64,000 nucleotides of DNA, from assembly GCA_963827935.1 (NCBI GenBank), contig CAWHCN010000019.1, forward strand, positions 781,865-845,864, read 5' to 3'. The translations under genes and the position numbers were made by a program. Below the pieces are notes generated by a model. The model did no database searches. It had not been told where the DNA came from and saw only the letters and a list, made by a program, of their open reading frames with translations. Shown piece by piece: positions 1 to 9,284 of this stretch. The first letter of the stretch is position 1; the number at the start of each line of letters is the position of its first letter. Source of the DNA: DATFNV01 sp963827935 (GTDB taxonomy: Bacteria; Planctomycetota; Planctomycetia; Gemmatales; Gemmataceae).

Positions 1-38
1 GCCCGGGCGGCCACAGAAATCGCGACCGAGGATTCTCG

Positions 39-68
39 TTTGGCCGCCGGCCAGCGGGCGGCGGCCAA
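39..68. repeat. Short GC palindrome, family F (F0)
   Basis: Two arms of about 13 bases, reading ttggccgccggcc and its near complement, are separated by three bases. It resembles the other F-family hairpins (about 4467, 9049, 53964), which also pair gccgccgcc with gggcggcg. It lies 14 bases beyond the stop codon of the zinc-ribbon/TPR gene that ends at 82 on the minus strand, so it may act as a 3' end hairpin. Confidence 0.5.
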
Positions 69-81
69 TCGAACTGCCGCA

Positions 82-3000
82 TCACGGCCGGAACCGATTC
101 ACCGCCTGCCGGGCCGGCCCCTGCACGCGCTCCAACGATGTGCTGACGGCCGTGCGGCCGGGGCGGTTCTGCTCCTCCAGCCGGGCGCCTTCCTCGAAGT
201 CGGCGTTGGCGTCGTCGCGGCGGTTGAGGGCTAGGTAGCTGAGGCCCAGGAAGTAGAAGTAACGGGCATCCTGGTTGTCGGCCTCGATGGCGCTGGCGAA
301 AGAGGCCTCGGCATCCACGAACTTGCGGGCAAAGTAATTTCGCAGGCCGGTGGCGTAGCGGGCCTCGGCCAGGACCGGGTTCGGCGGCTCCATCCCGCTC
401 GGCCGGCGCAGGGCGGGATGGTTATCGATCAGGTTGGCCAGGCCGTCGGCGTAGTCGCGGCGGATGTGGGGCCGGAGGCCGGCGGCGTAGGTCTTCAAGG
501 CCGGCGTCCACAGGCCTTTCAGGGCGAGGGCTTCGGCACGCAGCATGAAGGTATCCGGCCCCTCCTTGGCCGCCAACACCTCGTCGATGAGCTTGCCGGC
601 CGCGTCCTGCTCCGGGCCGGGGGCCGCCTGGAAGCTCAGCTCGACCAGCAACAGCAGGGTCAGCAGCGGCTGACGGCGGGCGTCGGCCAGCGCGGCGGCA
701 CTGGACCGCGGCCCGGCAGCGGCCCGGCCGGGCCCCGCCTTCTCGGCCTGCAACTTCAAGACGCGGGCCAGGGCCACACGATAGCGCAGGCCGGCCTCAT
801 CGGTGGCACCGTGAGCGGCCAGGGCCTTGGCATAGCTCACCTTCGCGTTGGCCAGGTCGCCCAGGTCTTCATGTATGCGGCCCAGGGCGTAGTGGCCTTC
901 GGCGTTGCCGGCGGTGGCCGCGGTTTCGGCATCCTTGCGGGCCTCGACAACGAGTGGATCGGCCGCCTCGATTTTTCCCTTCCCCTTCACCCGGGCCAGG
1001 TCGAGGCGGACCAGGCTGCGCAGCGGCAACAGCGCCGGCGCATCTTTTGGGAATAGCGTCGCTGCCTGGACCAGGGCGGCCAGCGCCTCCTGGTCCTTGC
1101 CTTCCTCGTACAGCTCGCGGGCGCGGGGCAGATAGTAAGCGGCCGGCTCGGTCAGCTCCTTGAGGGCGGAGGCAGCCGTCACCGCCCATTCGGGCCGGGG
1201 GATGGCGGTGCTGCTCGCAGGTTCCTTCAGCAGGGCGCGGGCGCTGTCGAATTCACCCAGATTGCGGTGCGCCAGGCCGAGCACGGTCAGTGCCTTCCCC
1301 TTCGTTGCCGGGGTGGCCAGGGCATTGTCGCGGACCCGTTCGGCATCCACAATCGCCTTGAGCGATGCATCCTTCTGGGTCCGATCCGCCAGGATCGGCA
1401 GCCAGACGTTCGAGCATCTCCTGCGGTGTCCGCCGCTGGGCCAGGACGCCGTCCAGCCGTTTGATCTCGTCGCGGCTGGCCAGCAGCTCGCCCTTGGGAT
1501 CGTTGACCAGGGCCATCTCGACCACCCGGTCCACGCCCTTGAGCAGGTCCTTCTTCTCGACCTTGACGTGGGCCAGGGCGAGGCGTTCCGCCAAGGTGCT
1601 GAGGGTCTTGTCGGCGGTGCTGCGGTCGGCGGCCAGGGCATCGACACCCTTGGCCAGGTCGGCCTCCTTGACGCCGGCTGCCTCCAGGCGAGTGCCGACG
1701 CTCTTCAGCTTGCCGTCGGCGGTCTTGAGCTGGTCGCCGGCCAGGGCCAGCTTGTCGGCCAGCTCCTTGGCTTCTTTCTTTGACGCATCGAGGTTCTTCT
1801 TGACCGTGGTAAGGTCCGTTTCCAGCGTCAGCGCCTTCTTGGCCGCGTCGTCCTTCTCCTTGCTCAGGGTGTCGATGCTGGCCAGGAGCTTGTCGGGCGT
1901 GGTCTTGAGTTTGTCGGCCAGGTCCTTGAGCTGACCGTGGAGGTCGGCGTTGGCCTTGACCAGGCCATCGATGGCCGTGCGCGGATCGCTGCCCCGGGCG
2001 AGCAGCTTCTCCCTGGTGAGGTGCTCCTCGATCTGCCAGTAGGCGGCGATTTCCTTAGCGCTGCGCAGGAAGATCTCCTCCGTCGGGTCGCTGAGCGGGT
2101 TCTGCGCCTTGCGGAGTCGTTTGAAGCGCAGCTTGTCGTGGGCCTTGCGGGCGGTTTCGAGATCCTTGAGGGCGGCGGCGTAGTCGCCGGCGTGGGCAGC
2201 CCTGAGGGCGGCCCAGAAGTCGACGCCGGCTTCCTCCTCGTCGGCTGCCGGGGCCGGGGCTTCCTGGAACGCGATCAGCAGCGTCACCAGGGCCCGCGCC
2301 GCGGCGTCGCGCTGTTCATCGCCCGACATGATCCTGCCCACCGGCTTGCCACCCGCCGGCGCCGCCGACAGGCTCTCCAGCCGATCGATCTGTGCCTGGA
2401 AGGCGTGAGCCCAGGCCGGCTTGGCGTGGAACGTCTCCAGACCCTTGCGGTACGTGGTCAGGGCTTCATCGCGGCTGGCGGTGTACTCCAGGAGATTTCC
2501 CAGCGACAGCAGGGCCTCGGGGTTGTCCTTTGCGGCGGCGGCCTCCAGGTCCTTGCGGGCTTCCTTAACCGCCTCGTCGTCGGCCTTGGGGGGTGCGCCT
2601 TTCGCCATCTGGTCCTGGAGGTATTGCAGCCACTCGGCGGTGCCGCGCTGGGCCAGGGCCTCGGCCTTGTCCGGCGGAACGGTTTTTAGCCCCTCCAGGG
2701 CCTTGGCAAAGTCGCCGTGCTGCAGATGCACGCTGGGATCAATCGCGGCCACCGGCGGCGGTTTGGGACCGTTGTCTTTCGGGTTCTTGCCTGCGTCCTT
2801 GTCGCCGGGCGATTTGATGCCGACCAGGTTCGCCACTTGCTTGGCGGGATCGAGGACGCCGGACAGGGCCAGGCCGATGGGCGTGGACGCTCCAACGAGC
2901 AGCCCCAGCAGGCAGCCGACCAGCAGACAGCCGCAGCCGGAGCGGGCCTTGGCCGGCTTCTTGGGGGCCGGCTTTTCCTCATCGTCCTCGTCGTCGGCGG

Positions 3001-4217
3001 GGCGCCGCTTGGCCCGGGCGGGCGCCTCTTCCTCGTCCTCCTCCACGACGGCCGGCCCGCGGGCCGCACTCCGGGTCGGCGCTTCTTGCTCGTCGGTCTC
3101 CGCGTCGGCCGGAACCTCGTCCTCCGTGTCGGCTGGCTTCGGGCGTTTGCTCTTCGGCGGGGGCGAGGCTTCGTCGTGTTCCGTTTCGTCGGCCTCCATC
3201 GCCTCGCGGTCGGCGGCCGCCTGTTCCTCGGCGTCCATGTCGAGATTGGCCGATGAGCCGACCCGCAGCAGCTTCGGGGGACGGCCGGCGCTGCCCCCCA
3301 GGTCCACCGCGGACGATTCCGGCTGCTCCGCGCCCCCGTCCTCCGCCTCGGCTTCGCGCCGCGGCCAGGTCCACGTCGGCGTCGCTGCCGGAGACTTGCA
3401 CCGCCTTGGCCCCCGCTTCGGCGGCGCCCAGGTCGATGTCATGCTCGCTTCCCTCCGCGACCGGCTGGGCCGGGGAGCTACCGGAGGCCGGACCGTCCGG
3501 CGAGGCAGCACCCGCCAGGTCCACGCCGGATTCCACCGCCTCGGCGATCAGATCGCGCCCGGAAAGGCGGTCCGGACTCCTGGCCGCTTCGCCCAGATCG
3601 ACCGCGGACCCGGCCTCTACCTGGGCCACCTCATCATCGAACTCCTCGGCACCCACCCCCCCGGAGGCCTCCGCCAGTGCTGCCAGGTGGGGCGGCGATG
3701 AGTCGGCTCCCGGCTCGACGACGGCCTGGCCGCCCAGGTTCACCGTGGACGAGTCGAACTCGATGTCAGGCGGCTGCTGGGCCGGCTTCGAGGCCAGCGA
3801 ACCCAGGTCGAGCGCCGACGACGAGTCCTGCGGCACCGAGCCGGGCAGATCGGTCCCCGACGCGATTTCCGCGACGAACGGCTCTTCCGCAATGCCGGTG
3901 TCCATCCCCGCCGTCGAGGCCTTGGTGGCACTATGCGCCAGCAGGTCCGCATCCGAAGGCGAGTCGATCTGTACCGTGCTGTCGTCCTCGTCCTCGACCA
4001 GCGACACCCAGGAGACGGCGGAAGACCCGCTCTCCGGCTTGGCCGGGCCCTGGCCGCCCGAGCCGGCCAGGTCGGCAACCACCGGCTGGCCCAGGTCGAC
4101 GTCCGAGTCGCTGGCCTCCGCCAGGTGCGGCTGATCGCCCGTGGCCGCGGCACAGTGGGGACAGTGGGCTTCGGTTTCGGGATACGCTTTGTTGCAGACG
4201 TTGCAGTGCTTGGCCAT
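82..4217 (-). CDS. Zinc-ribbon, VDLG-repeat, single-TM, coiled-coil, TPR protein (frame broken twice)
   Basis: One locus read in three successive frames, with breaks near 3360 and near 1400; removing one base at each place rejoins the frames (4136 nt, about 1378 codons). Residues 4-20 form a zinc ribbon with two CxxC pairs (CNVC and CPHC). A roughly 400-residue acidic linker follows with a recurring [S/A]xVDLG-type motif, for example SDVDLG, SALDLG, STVNLG and HDIDLG. A cysteine-rich transmembrane helix lies at about 2941-2850 (GCGCLLVGCLLGLLVG). The C-terminal half has a long charged coiled coil (about 1930-1600) and TPR-like helical pairs to the end. The topology suggests a cytoplasmic zinc ribbon and an extracytoplasmic coiled coil and TPR part. 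The function is unknown; a signalling or envelope scaffold is an inference. It starts at an ATG directly before the zinc ribbon. Confidence 0.75.
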
Positions 4218-4466
4218 GAAATGCCGCTCCCGTGTTTGGCGGCCCGGTGCACGGGACGCCTTCGAGTCGATGAGATATGCTGTTTCTGAGGCAGCCGGCC
4301 GGTCCGCGGACGTGGTAGAACCTCTGCCGTTTGCCCCTGCCGCAGCGTCTGCTTATTTTGTCGGGTCGCGGCCGCAAGAGCAATCGGATTCTTGTGTTTG
4401 GACGGCTCGCTCGCCCGATTCGCCGCTACGGTTCCCGCAATCGGAACAACCGGCAGGGGCGGTAAT

Positions 4467-4493
4467 GTTTAGCCGCCGCCCTACGGGCGGCGC
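4467..4493. repeat. Family F hairpin (F1)
   Basis: A GC hairpin, gccgccgcc ctac gggcggcg, preceded by gttta. The same layout recurs at 9049-9074 and, inverted, at 53964-53990. It lies inside the 23-bp direct repeat pair with element A1. Confidence 0.7.
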
Positions 4494-4505
4494 GTTCCCA
4501 GCACC

Positions 4506-4585
4506 GGGTGGCACGCTCTGAGGTACTTCGAAGAGCGTGCTGCACTGTCAGCACGCCCTTCGGAGTACCTCAGAGCGTGCCACCC
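4506..4585. repeat. Family A 80-bp palindrome (A1)
   Basis: A near-perfect inverted repeat of 80 bp that begins gggtggcacgctctgagg and ends with its complement. Compared with copies A2, A4 and A5, the left arm has T for C (gctctgag) and the right arm has the matching A for G (ctcagagc), so base pairing is kept. The inner stem carries further mismatches. Confidence 0.9.
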
Positions 4586-4617
4586 ACCGGAACAACCGGC
4601 AGGGGCGGTACAGGGCG

Positions 4618-5724
4618 TCAAATCAGCAGCGCCGCCTCCGCGGCCAACCCCGGGCCGAACCCCAGGGCCACGCAGGGCCGCGGCGCCCGCTGGGTCTGGA
4701 GCCGCTCCAGGATGAACAGCACCGTCGGCGACGACATGTTGCCGTGCGCGGCGAAGACCGTCCGGGCCGTGGCCGTGGCCTGGGGGCCCAGGCCGAGCGC
4801 TTCCTCGACGGCGGTCAGGATGCGTGGCCCCCCCGGATGGATGGCCCACGATGCCACGTCTGCCAGAGCGACGCCGCAGCCCGCCAGCCAGCCTTCCAGC
4901 CAGGGCCGCAGATTCTGGGCGATTAGCCCGGGCACGCGCTTCGCCAGGGTCATCTCGAAGTTGTGGTCGCCGATGCTCCAGGTCATGGCGTCCTCGCTGT
5001 GGGGGAAGAGGCCGGCGCCGTTGGCCGCGACGCGCCAGGCCTCCCCCGCCGCAGCCGCCGCTGGCACGCCGACCAGCGCGGCGGCCCCATCCGCAAACAG
5101 GGCGTTGGCCACCATCCGTTGCGGGTCCCAGTCGTAGTGGAAGTGCAGCCCGCACAATTCGACGGCACAGAGCAGGACGCGGGCCTCGGGATCGGCCTCC
5201 ACAAAGGCCCGCGCCATGCGCAGCCCATTGAGCGCCCCGTGACAGCCCATGAAGCCGACATTCGTCCGCTGCACCGTCGCAGCCAGGCCGAGACCCTTGA
5301 TGAGCTGGACATCCACCCCCGGCGCCCGAAAGCCGGTGCAGGAGACCGTCACCAGGTGCGTGATCCGGCCCGGCTCCAGGCGCGACCGGCCCAGGGCGAC
5401 CTGGGCGGCCCGCAGGGCGAGGGGTCCGGCGTGTTCCACATAGTGCCGCATCCGCTCGCCGGCGGTTGGACCGCGGTCGTCCGCTGTGCCGGTCGGCAGG
5501 AACACCGAGTTCGTGTGCCGCGTGCCATCGAGGAAGTCGCGGACCACGGCCGGGGCAAAGGCGAAATGCCGCCCCTCGATCCCGCTGTGCTCGTACAACC
5601 CGGGAATCCAGGTCGCCTGCTCCCGGGTAGGATGGCACAGTGCCCTTGCGACGGCCATCATATCGGCCTGCGAGACGCGCGTCGGCGGCACCGCCGTACC
5701 GATGCCCGCGATGGCCAGCGTCAT
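4618..5724 (-). CDS. Type III polyketide synthase (chalcone/stilbene synthase-like)
   Basis: A thiolase-fold homodimeric ketosynthase that extends a CoA-bound starter with malonyl-CoA and cyclises the product, typically to pyrones or resorcinols. The 368-residue length is typical. The catalytic triad is visible: Cys129 in TVSCTGFRAPG, His296 in AIHPGGPRIL and Asn329 in AAHGNMSSPT. The start is supported by an aaagga Shine-Dalgarno sequence. It is the last gene of a three-gene minus-strand set after a methyltransferase and an FAD-dependent oxidoreductase, with 240 bases and palindrome A2 between. The gene order resembles the logic of Streptomyces srsABC (phenolic lipid synthesis by a type III PKS, a methyltransferase and a flavoprotein hydroxylase), but the product here cannot be read from sequence. 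It is the only gene of this cluster whose frame is unbroken and free of inserted repeats. Confidence 0.93.
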   Translation of the reverse strand: MTLAIAGIGTAVPPTRVSQADMMAVARALCHPTREQATWIPGLYEHSGIEGRHFAFAPAVVRDFLDGTRHTNSVFLPTGTADDRGPTAGERMRHYVEHAGPLALRAAQVALGRSRLEPGRITHLVTVSCTGFRAPGVDVQLIKGLGLAATVQRTNVGFMGCHGALNGLRMARAFVEADPEARVLLCAVELCGLHFHYDWDPQRMVANALFADGAAALVGVPAAAAAGEAWRVAANGAGLFPHSEDAMTWSIGDHNFEMTLAKRVPGLIAQNLRPWLEGWLAGCGVALADVASWAIHPGGPRILTAVEEALGLGPQATATARTVFAAHGNMSSPTVLFILERLQTQRAPRPCVALGFGPGLAAEAALLI

Positions 5725-5922
5725 CTGGTTGTCCTTTCTCGATGCGCAGGCGGTCCAGACGGAAAGGTGTCAGTCGGATCGCGTTTCCTGTCAACCCCCG
5801 TGACAGGAAACGGCGCACCTGAAGTCCTTATCTTAGCATGAGTTAGATACATCAATGAAATTACATGTCACGCCTGTGTGAGCCCCCCCCCGCGACATCC
5901 GATGACATCACGCGACACTGTT

Positions 5923-6002
5923 GGGTGGCACGCCCTGAGGTACTCCGAAGGGCGTGCGGACAGTCAAGCACGCCCTTCGGAGTACCTCAGGGCGTGCCAC
6001 CC
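5923..6002. repeat. Family A 80-bp palindrome (A2), supplies a stop codon
   Basis: Full-length family A element, gggtggcacgccctgagg to its complement. The flavoprotein reading frame runs into it from the right, picks up the residues GWHALRYSEGRA and stops at a TGA in the loop at 5966-5964. The true original C-terminus of that protein was therefore altered, or ends just before, at the element border. Confidence 0.9.
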
Positions 6003-7263
6003 TTGAACGACGTTCAGCCGCCGTACGAAGGGACCCGCCAGCCCCGGCCACTGCGATAGCAGCCGAATGGCGAACCGCGCCAGGCGGGGGCGTCGCAACA
6101 CCTGGGCCACCAGCCGACAGGGCAACTGGCAATCGGCCACCAGCTGGCGATGCCGCGCCGTCCAGGCGCGGCCCAGGTCCGGCTCCCACGGCCGAGAGGC
6201 CAGCGGCGCCACCGCTACAGCCGATGCCAGCGCCCAGGCGATCCCCTCGCCGGTAAACGGCTCGACATAACCGGCGGCATCGCCCAGGGCCAGGATGCGT
6301 TCGGCCGCCACCCGTGTCGGCCGGCGCGTCAGGGCCGGGGTGCCGCGCCAGGGTCGATCGGCCAATCCGGGCACCCCTGGCAGTCCGACTTCGCCGAGAA
6401 TCTCGACCGCCGCCTCCCCCGGCCCACCTGCTTGGCGCACGGCCTCCCGGTCAAAGGCAGCGGCGACATCGAGCCGGCCGTCTTCCAGCCGCGTCAGCCC
6501 GACGTAGCCGCCCACGCCGCAGGCCATGAACACGCACCCCGCCTGGTAGAAGGCGGGGGCGTCGTCCGCGATGACCCCGGCCCCGATGCGTGAATCCTCG
6601 GCCGGCCGCGCAAGATCGTCCCCCGCGCCGGCGAAGAACTGCCCGCCCAGGCCGTCGGCCGCCAGGACCAGGGAGGCGTTGACGGTGACGCTGCTACCAC
6701 TACCCCCCTCGCCCCGGTACTCCGGGGAGAGGGGTTGGGGGTGAGGGGTTCTTGCCAGGAGGATTTCAGCCCCCTCACCCCCGACCCCTCTCCCCGGAGT
6801 ACCGGGGCGAGGGGGGGTCGGAATCAGCCTCACCTGCCGCACCGAACCGGTCACCGTCCCCGGCACCGCGCGGGTTTCCGGCAGGAAGGCGGCCCCGGCG
6901 GCAATGGCCTCATGGACCAGCGCCGCATCGAACACCTCGCGCGAGGACCGCTCCCCCCGGCAAGGGCAGCTGCGCCCGGCAACCTCGCCCTGCGACCAGC
7001 AGCTGGCGCAGCGGCACGGCGCCATGGCGGGCTGCGAGGTCCGCCAGGCCGACGCCGGCCAGCGTGGCCAGGGCCCGGGCGTTCAGGCAGCAGCCGCACA
7101 CCTTCCCGCGCGGAAACGCCGCGCGGTCCACCAGGAGTACTGCCCGATCCCGCCGGGCCAGTTCGCGCGCCGCCAGCGCCCCCGCCGGCCCGGCTCCAAC
7201 GACGATCACCGGCCAGGTCCGGGCCGCCGCCTCCGCCAGCGTCAAGGTCGGCTCCACCGTCAT
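5964..7263 (-). CDS. FAD-dependent oxidoreductase, geranylgeranyl-reductase-like (frame break; repeat inserted)
   Basis: A flavoprotein of the geranylgeranyl reductase/aromatic hydroxylase family. The N-terminus has the FAD-binding Rossmann motif VVGAGPAGALAARELARR, then a CG-CC region typical of the family (GKVCGCCLN). Further on come a second FAD contact (ALGDAAGYVEPFTGEGI) and a C-terminal helical part. The frame breaks once, near 6950. The ATG at 7263 overlaps the methyltransferase stop by four bases (ATGA), implying translational coupling. At 6702-6817 a 116-bp palindromic element lies in frame and adds about 40 residues just before the conserved LVLAADGLGG strand, and the last 12 residues come from element A2. 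In an Srs-like pathway it would oxidise or reduce the polyketide ring or chain; that is inference. Confidence 0.85.
6702..6817. repeat. Family H palindrome inserted in frame in the flavoprotein gene
   Basis: Arms of about 47 bases (6702-6748 and 6770-6817) read acccccctcgccccggtact and its complement, around a 21-base loop. The element has no stop codon in the frame of the host gene. It encodes a Gly/Pro-rich insert containing TPPRPGTPGRG and PLSPEYRGEGGS, which has no counterpart in normal members of this enzyme family as I know them. Confidence 0.9.
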
Positions 7264-7967
7264 GATCGGACCCAGGTGAGCAAGAAGCGACAAGGCCAGC
7301 GGCTATCGACGGTGGCCCCCGCCAGGCCGGCCTCGGCCGCCAGTTGCCGGGCCTCGGCGACCGTGAACGCCCCGGCCACCGAGCGCGGCCCGTCGATGTG
7401 CACCACCGGCGACCGCGACAGCAGTTGCGTGGCCGCCCGCGCCAGCCACAACCCCATCCGGCTGCGGACCAGGTCGTTGACCAGCACCAGCCGCCGCGCT
7501 GCCGCCGCCATGCGCCGCAATAGCAGCAGCGCCTGCTCCCTCGTCAAATGGTGCAAGAAGAGCGAACAAAGGACCGCGTCGTAACGGTCGCCCAGGTCGC
7601 CCTGGAGAGCGTCGGCCACGAAGAAGCGGATGGCGACGCCACGCCGCTGGGCCTCGCGGGTGGCATGATCCACTGCCACTGGGCTAACATCGCACCCCTC
7701 GAACGTGAAGGCCAAGCCAGCGTGTGCCGCCTTGCAAGCCAGGCGGATCAGCACATCGCCCCCGCCGCTGGCCAGGTCGAGGACGCGTAGCGGGCGCGGG
7801 GCCTCGGCCAGGGCCAGGGCGGCCAGCGGCGGCCAGAAGATGCCGGCACTACCGCTCCAGAAATTGATGCGCCGCAGCCCGACCAGCGCCTGCTGATGCG
7901 AGCGGGCATCCAGCCCCGGCTGGTCCATGATCTCCGGCTGCAAGCAACGCTCCACATTGCGCCTCAT
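7260..7967 (-). CDS. Class I SAM-dependent methyltransferase
   Basis: A Rossmann-fold methyltransferase of UbiE/Methyltransf_11-25 type, about 235 residues. Motif I is VLDLASGGGDVLI (residues about 60-72), followed by an acidic EGCDVSPVAVDHA strand and the VADALQGD and LCSLFLHHL motifs. It is the first gene of the polyketide cluster and overlaps the flavoprotein start by four bases. Translation could begin 12 codons upstream, but those codons (FRVFRVFRG) come from the cgaaacaca repeat. The ATG at 7967 is therefore chosen, although no clear Shine-Dalgarno sequence precedes it. It probably O- or C-methylates the type III PKS product. Confidence 0.87.
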   Translation of the reverse strand: MRRNVERCLQPEIMDQPGLDARSHQQALVGLRRINFWSGSAGIFWPPLAALALAEAPRPLRVLDLASGGGDVLIRLACKAAHAGLAFTFEGCDVSPVAVDHATREAQRRGVAIRFFVADALQGDLGDRYDAVLCSLFLHHLTREQALLLLRRMAAAARRLVLVNDLVRSRMGLWLARAATQLLSRSPVVHIDGPRSVAGAFTVAEARQLAAEAGLAGATVDSRWPCRFLLTWVRS

Positions 7968-7973
7968 CGTCAA

Positions 7974-8146
7974 ACCACGAAACACACGAAACACACGAAA
8001 CACACGAAAAACGGCAAGGGTGGACCGGGGTGAGTGGTGGGTGGGTCAGGGTTCCGATTCTGATGGAAGAACCATCCGGGTCGGCCTCCCGCCCCCCGGC
8101 CCGCCCACCCAAATCGACTTTTCGTGTGTTTCGTGTGTTTCGTGGT
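7974..8146. repeat. Inverted repeat with cgaaacaca units between divergent genes (J)
   Basis: The left arm at 7974-8011 carries four tandem cgaaacacac-type units and the right arm at 8119-8146 the complement (tttcgtgtg units). The arms are separated by about 107 bases. The pair fills most of the 333-base gap between the polyketide cluster and the PP2C gene, so it must overlap or adjoin the promoters of both. Confidence 0.8.
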
Positions 8147-8300
8147 GATTCCTCTCCATCCTCCCGAAAATCGCGCGGATACACCCGCTCCGTCTTGGCC
8201 CATCCTATCAGGCGGGGGTACAATACGGGGTGGGCATACGCGCCGCGCGCCGTTCCCCGTTCGCATCGGCCCGGCTCGCGTTTCGCCAGGGAGCAGCACC

Positions 8301-9038
8301 ATGGCCGAACTTGTCATCCGCGTCGGCAGCAAGACCGACCAGGGGGTGCGCCCCAATAACGAAGATCGTTTCGTCGCCGACCCGCAGCGCAACCTCTACC
8401 TGGTGGCCGACGGCATGGGCGGTCAGGAGGCCGGCGAACTGGCGAGCGGCCTGGCGGCCGACATCATCCCCCGCGTGGTCCAGGATCGCCTGGCCCAGCA
8501 GGACGATCCGCAGCAGGCGGTGCAGCAGGCCCTGGCCGAGGCCAACGCCGCCATCGTTCACGCCGGCCGCAACCAGCCGGCCGGCCGCCGCATGGGGACC
8601 ACTGCCGTCCTGGCCGTCCGCCTGGCCGACAAGTTCTACGTCGCCGGCCTGGGCGATAGCCGGGCCTACCTGGTCCGCCGCGGCCGAGTCGATCAGCTCA
8701 CCGTGGATCACTCGGTGGCGATGGCCCTGGAACTGAACGGCACGCTCACGCCGGAACAGGCCCGGAACAGCCCCTGGCAGCATGTGCTGTATCGCTTCCT
8801 GGGCTGCGCCGAGATGAACGAGGGGGCCGAGGTCCGCCCCTTCATCCCCGAGGACGGCGACCGCCTGCTGTTGGCGACGGACGGGCTGACGAATCACATC
8901 ACGGCCGACGATCTGCGCGACGGCGTGGAGAAGTTTTCCGATCCGCAATCGTGGGCCGATCATTTGGTGTCACTGGCGCTGTCGCGCGGGTCGCGGGATA
9001 ATGTGACGTGCATTGTGGTGGCGTTTGACAGGGAGTGA
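8301..9038 (+). CDS. PP2C-family Ser/Thr protein phosphatase
   Basis: A 245-residue stand-alone PPM/PP2C phosphatase of the bacterial PrpC/Stp1 type. Metal-binding and family motifs appear in order: NNEDRF (about residue 20), VADGMGG (about 35), GTTAVLAV, GLGDSRAYLVR, LLATDGLTNH and SRDNVTCIV near the C-terminus. The ATG at 8301 is preceded by gggagcag and begins right before the conserved domain; an upstream extension in frame has no family similarity. It likely reverses Ser/Thr phosphorylation by kinases such as the one at 19-23 kb. It has no transmembrane segment and should be cytoplasmic. Confidence 0.93.
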   Translation: MAELVIRVGSKTDQGVRPNNEDRFVADPQRNLYLVADGMGGQEAGELASGLAADIIPRVVQDRLAQQDDPQQAVQQALAEANAAIVHAGRNQPAGRRMGTTAVLAVRLADKFYVAGLGDSRAYLVRRGRVDQLTVDHSVAMALELNGTLTPEQARNSPWQHVLYRFLGCAEMNEGAEVRPFIPEDGDRLLLATDGLTNHITADDLRDGVEKFSDPQSWADHLVSLALSRGSRDNVTCIVVAFDRE

Positions 9039-9048
9039 GACGCCGACA

Positions 9049-9074
9049 GTTTAGCCGCCGCCCTGCGGGCGGCG
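9049..9074. repeat. Family F hairpin (F2)
   Basis: The gtttagccgccgccctgcgggcggcg hairpin type, 11 bases after the PP2C stop codon. It could double as a transcription terminator stem, though no run of T follows. Confidence 0.65.
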
Positions 9075-9080
9075 TCGCCC

Positions 9081-9206
9081 TATTGACGACTGCGCAATCA
9101 AGGCATCACGCGCCGCCACACAAGCCTGAAGCGCGAGCGAAGGGTTCGCGTCATCCTTCGATTGCGCTTCAGGCTTGTGTGGCATTGACAGCGCAGTGGT
9201 CAATAG
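9081..9206. repeat. Two-level palindrome between PP2C and pgi (I)
   Basis: The outer arms tattgacgactgcgc (9081-9095) and its complement (about 9192-9206) enclose inner arms gccacacaagcctgaagcgc (about 9116-9135) and their complement (about 9164-9183). It fills the gap between the two plus-strand genes. Confidence 0.85.
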
Positions 9207-9284
9207 CCAATACCCGCCAGCTTCTCCTTGCTCCCCACCCGGCTAGAATGCCCCGGGACCGGAAAGCCCTCAAGGAGACCGCGC

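Larger units (their letters stand above)
4442..4610. repeat. 23-bp direct repeats flanking palindromes F1 and A1
   Basis: The same 23 bases, beginning cggaacaaccggcaggggcg, occur at 4442-4464 and 4588-4610. Between them lie a short F-type hairpin (4467-4493) and an 80-bp family A palindrome (4506-4585). The second copy is 8 bases from the PKS stop codon. This looks like a duplication of host sequence at the place where the palindromes entered. The 4218-4617 gap between genes holds nothing else that I recognise. Confidence 0.8.

Noticed and set aside
2421..3701. A 426-codon plus-strand frame rich in Ser/Ala/Arg.
   Set aside because: Antisense to the acidic linker of the zinc-ribbon protein; low-complexity output and no start signal.
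7968..8300. The cgaaacaca repeats as part of the methyltransferase coding region (FRVFRVFRG).
   Set aside because: The residues come from a tandem DNA repeat that recurs inverted upstream; the methyltransferase fold begins after the internal ATG at 7967.
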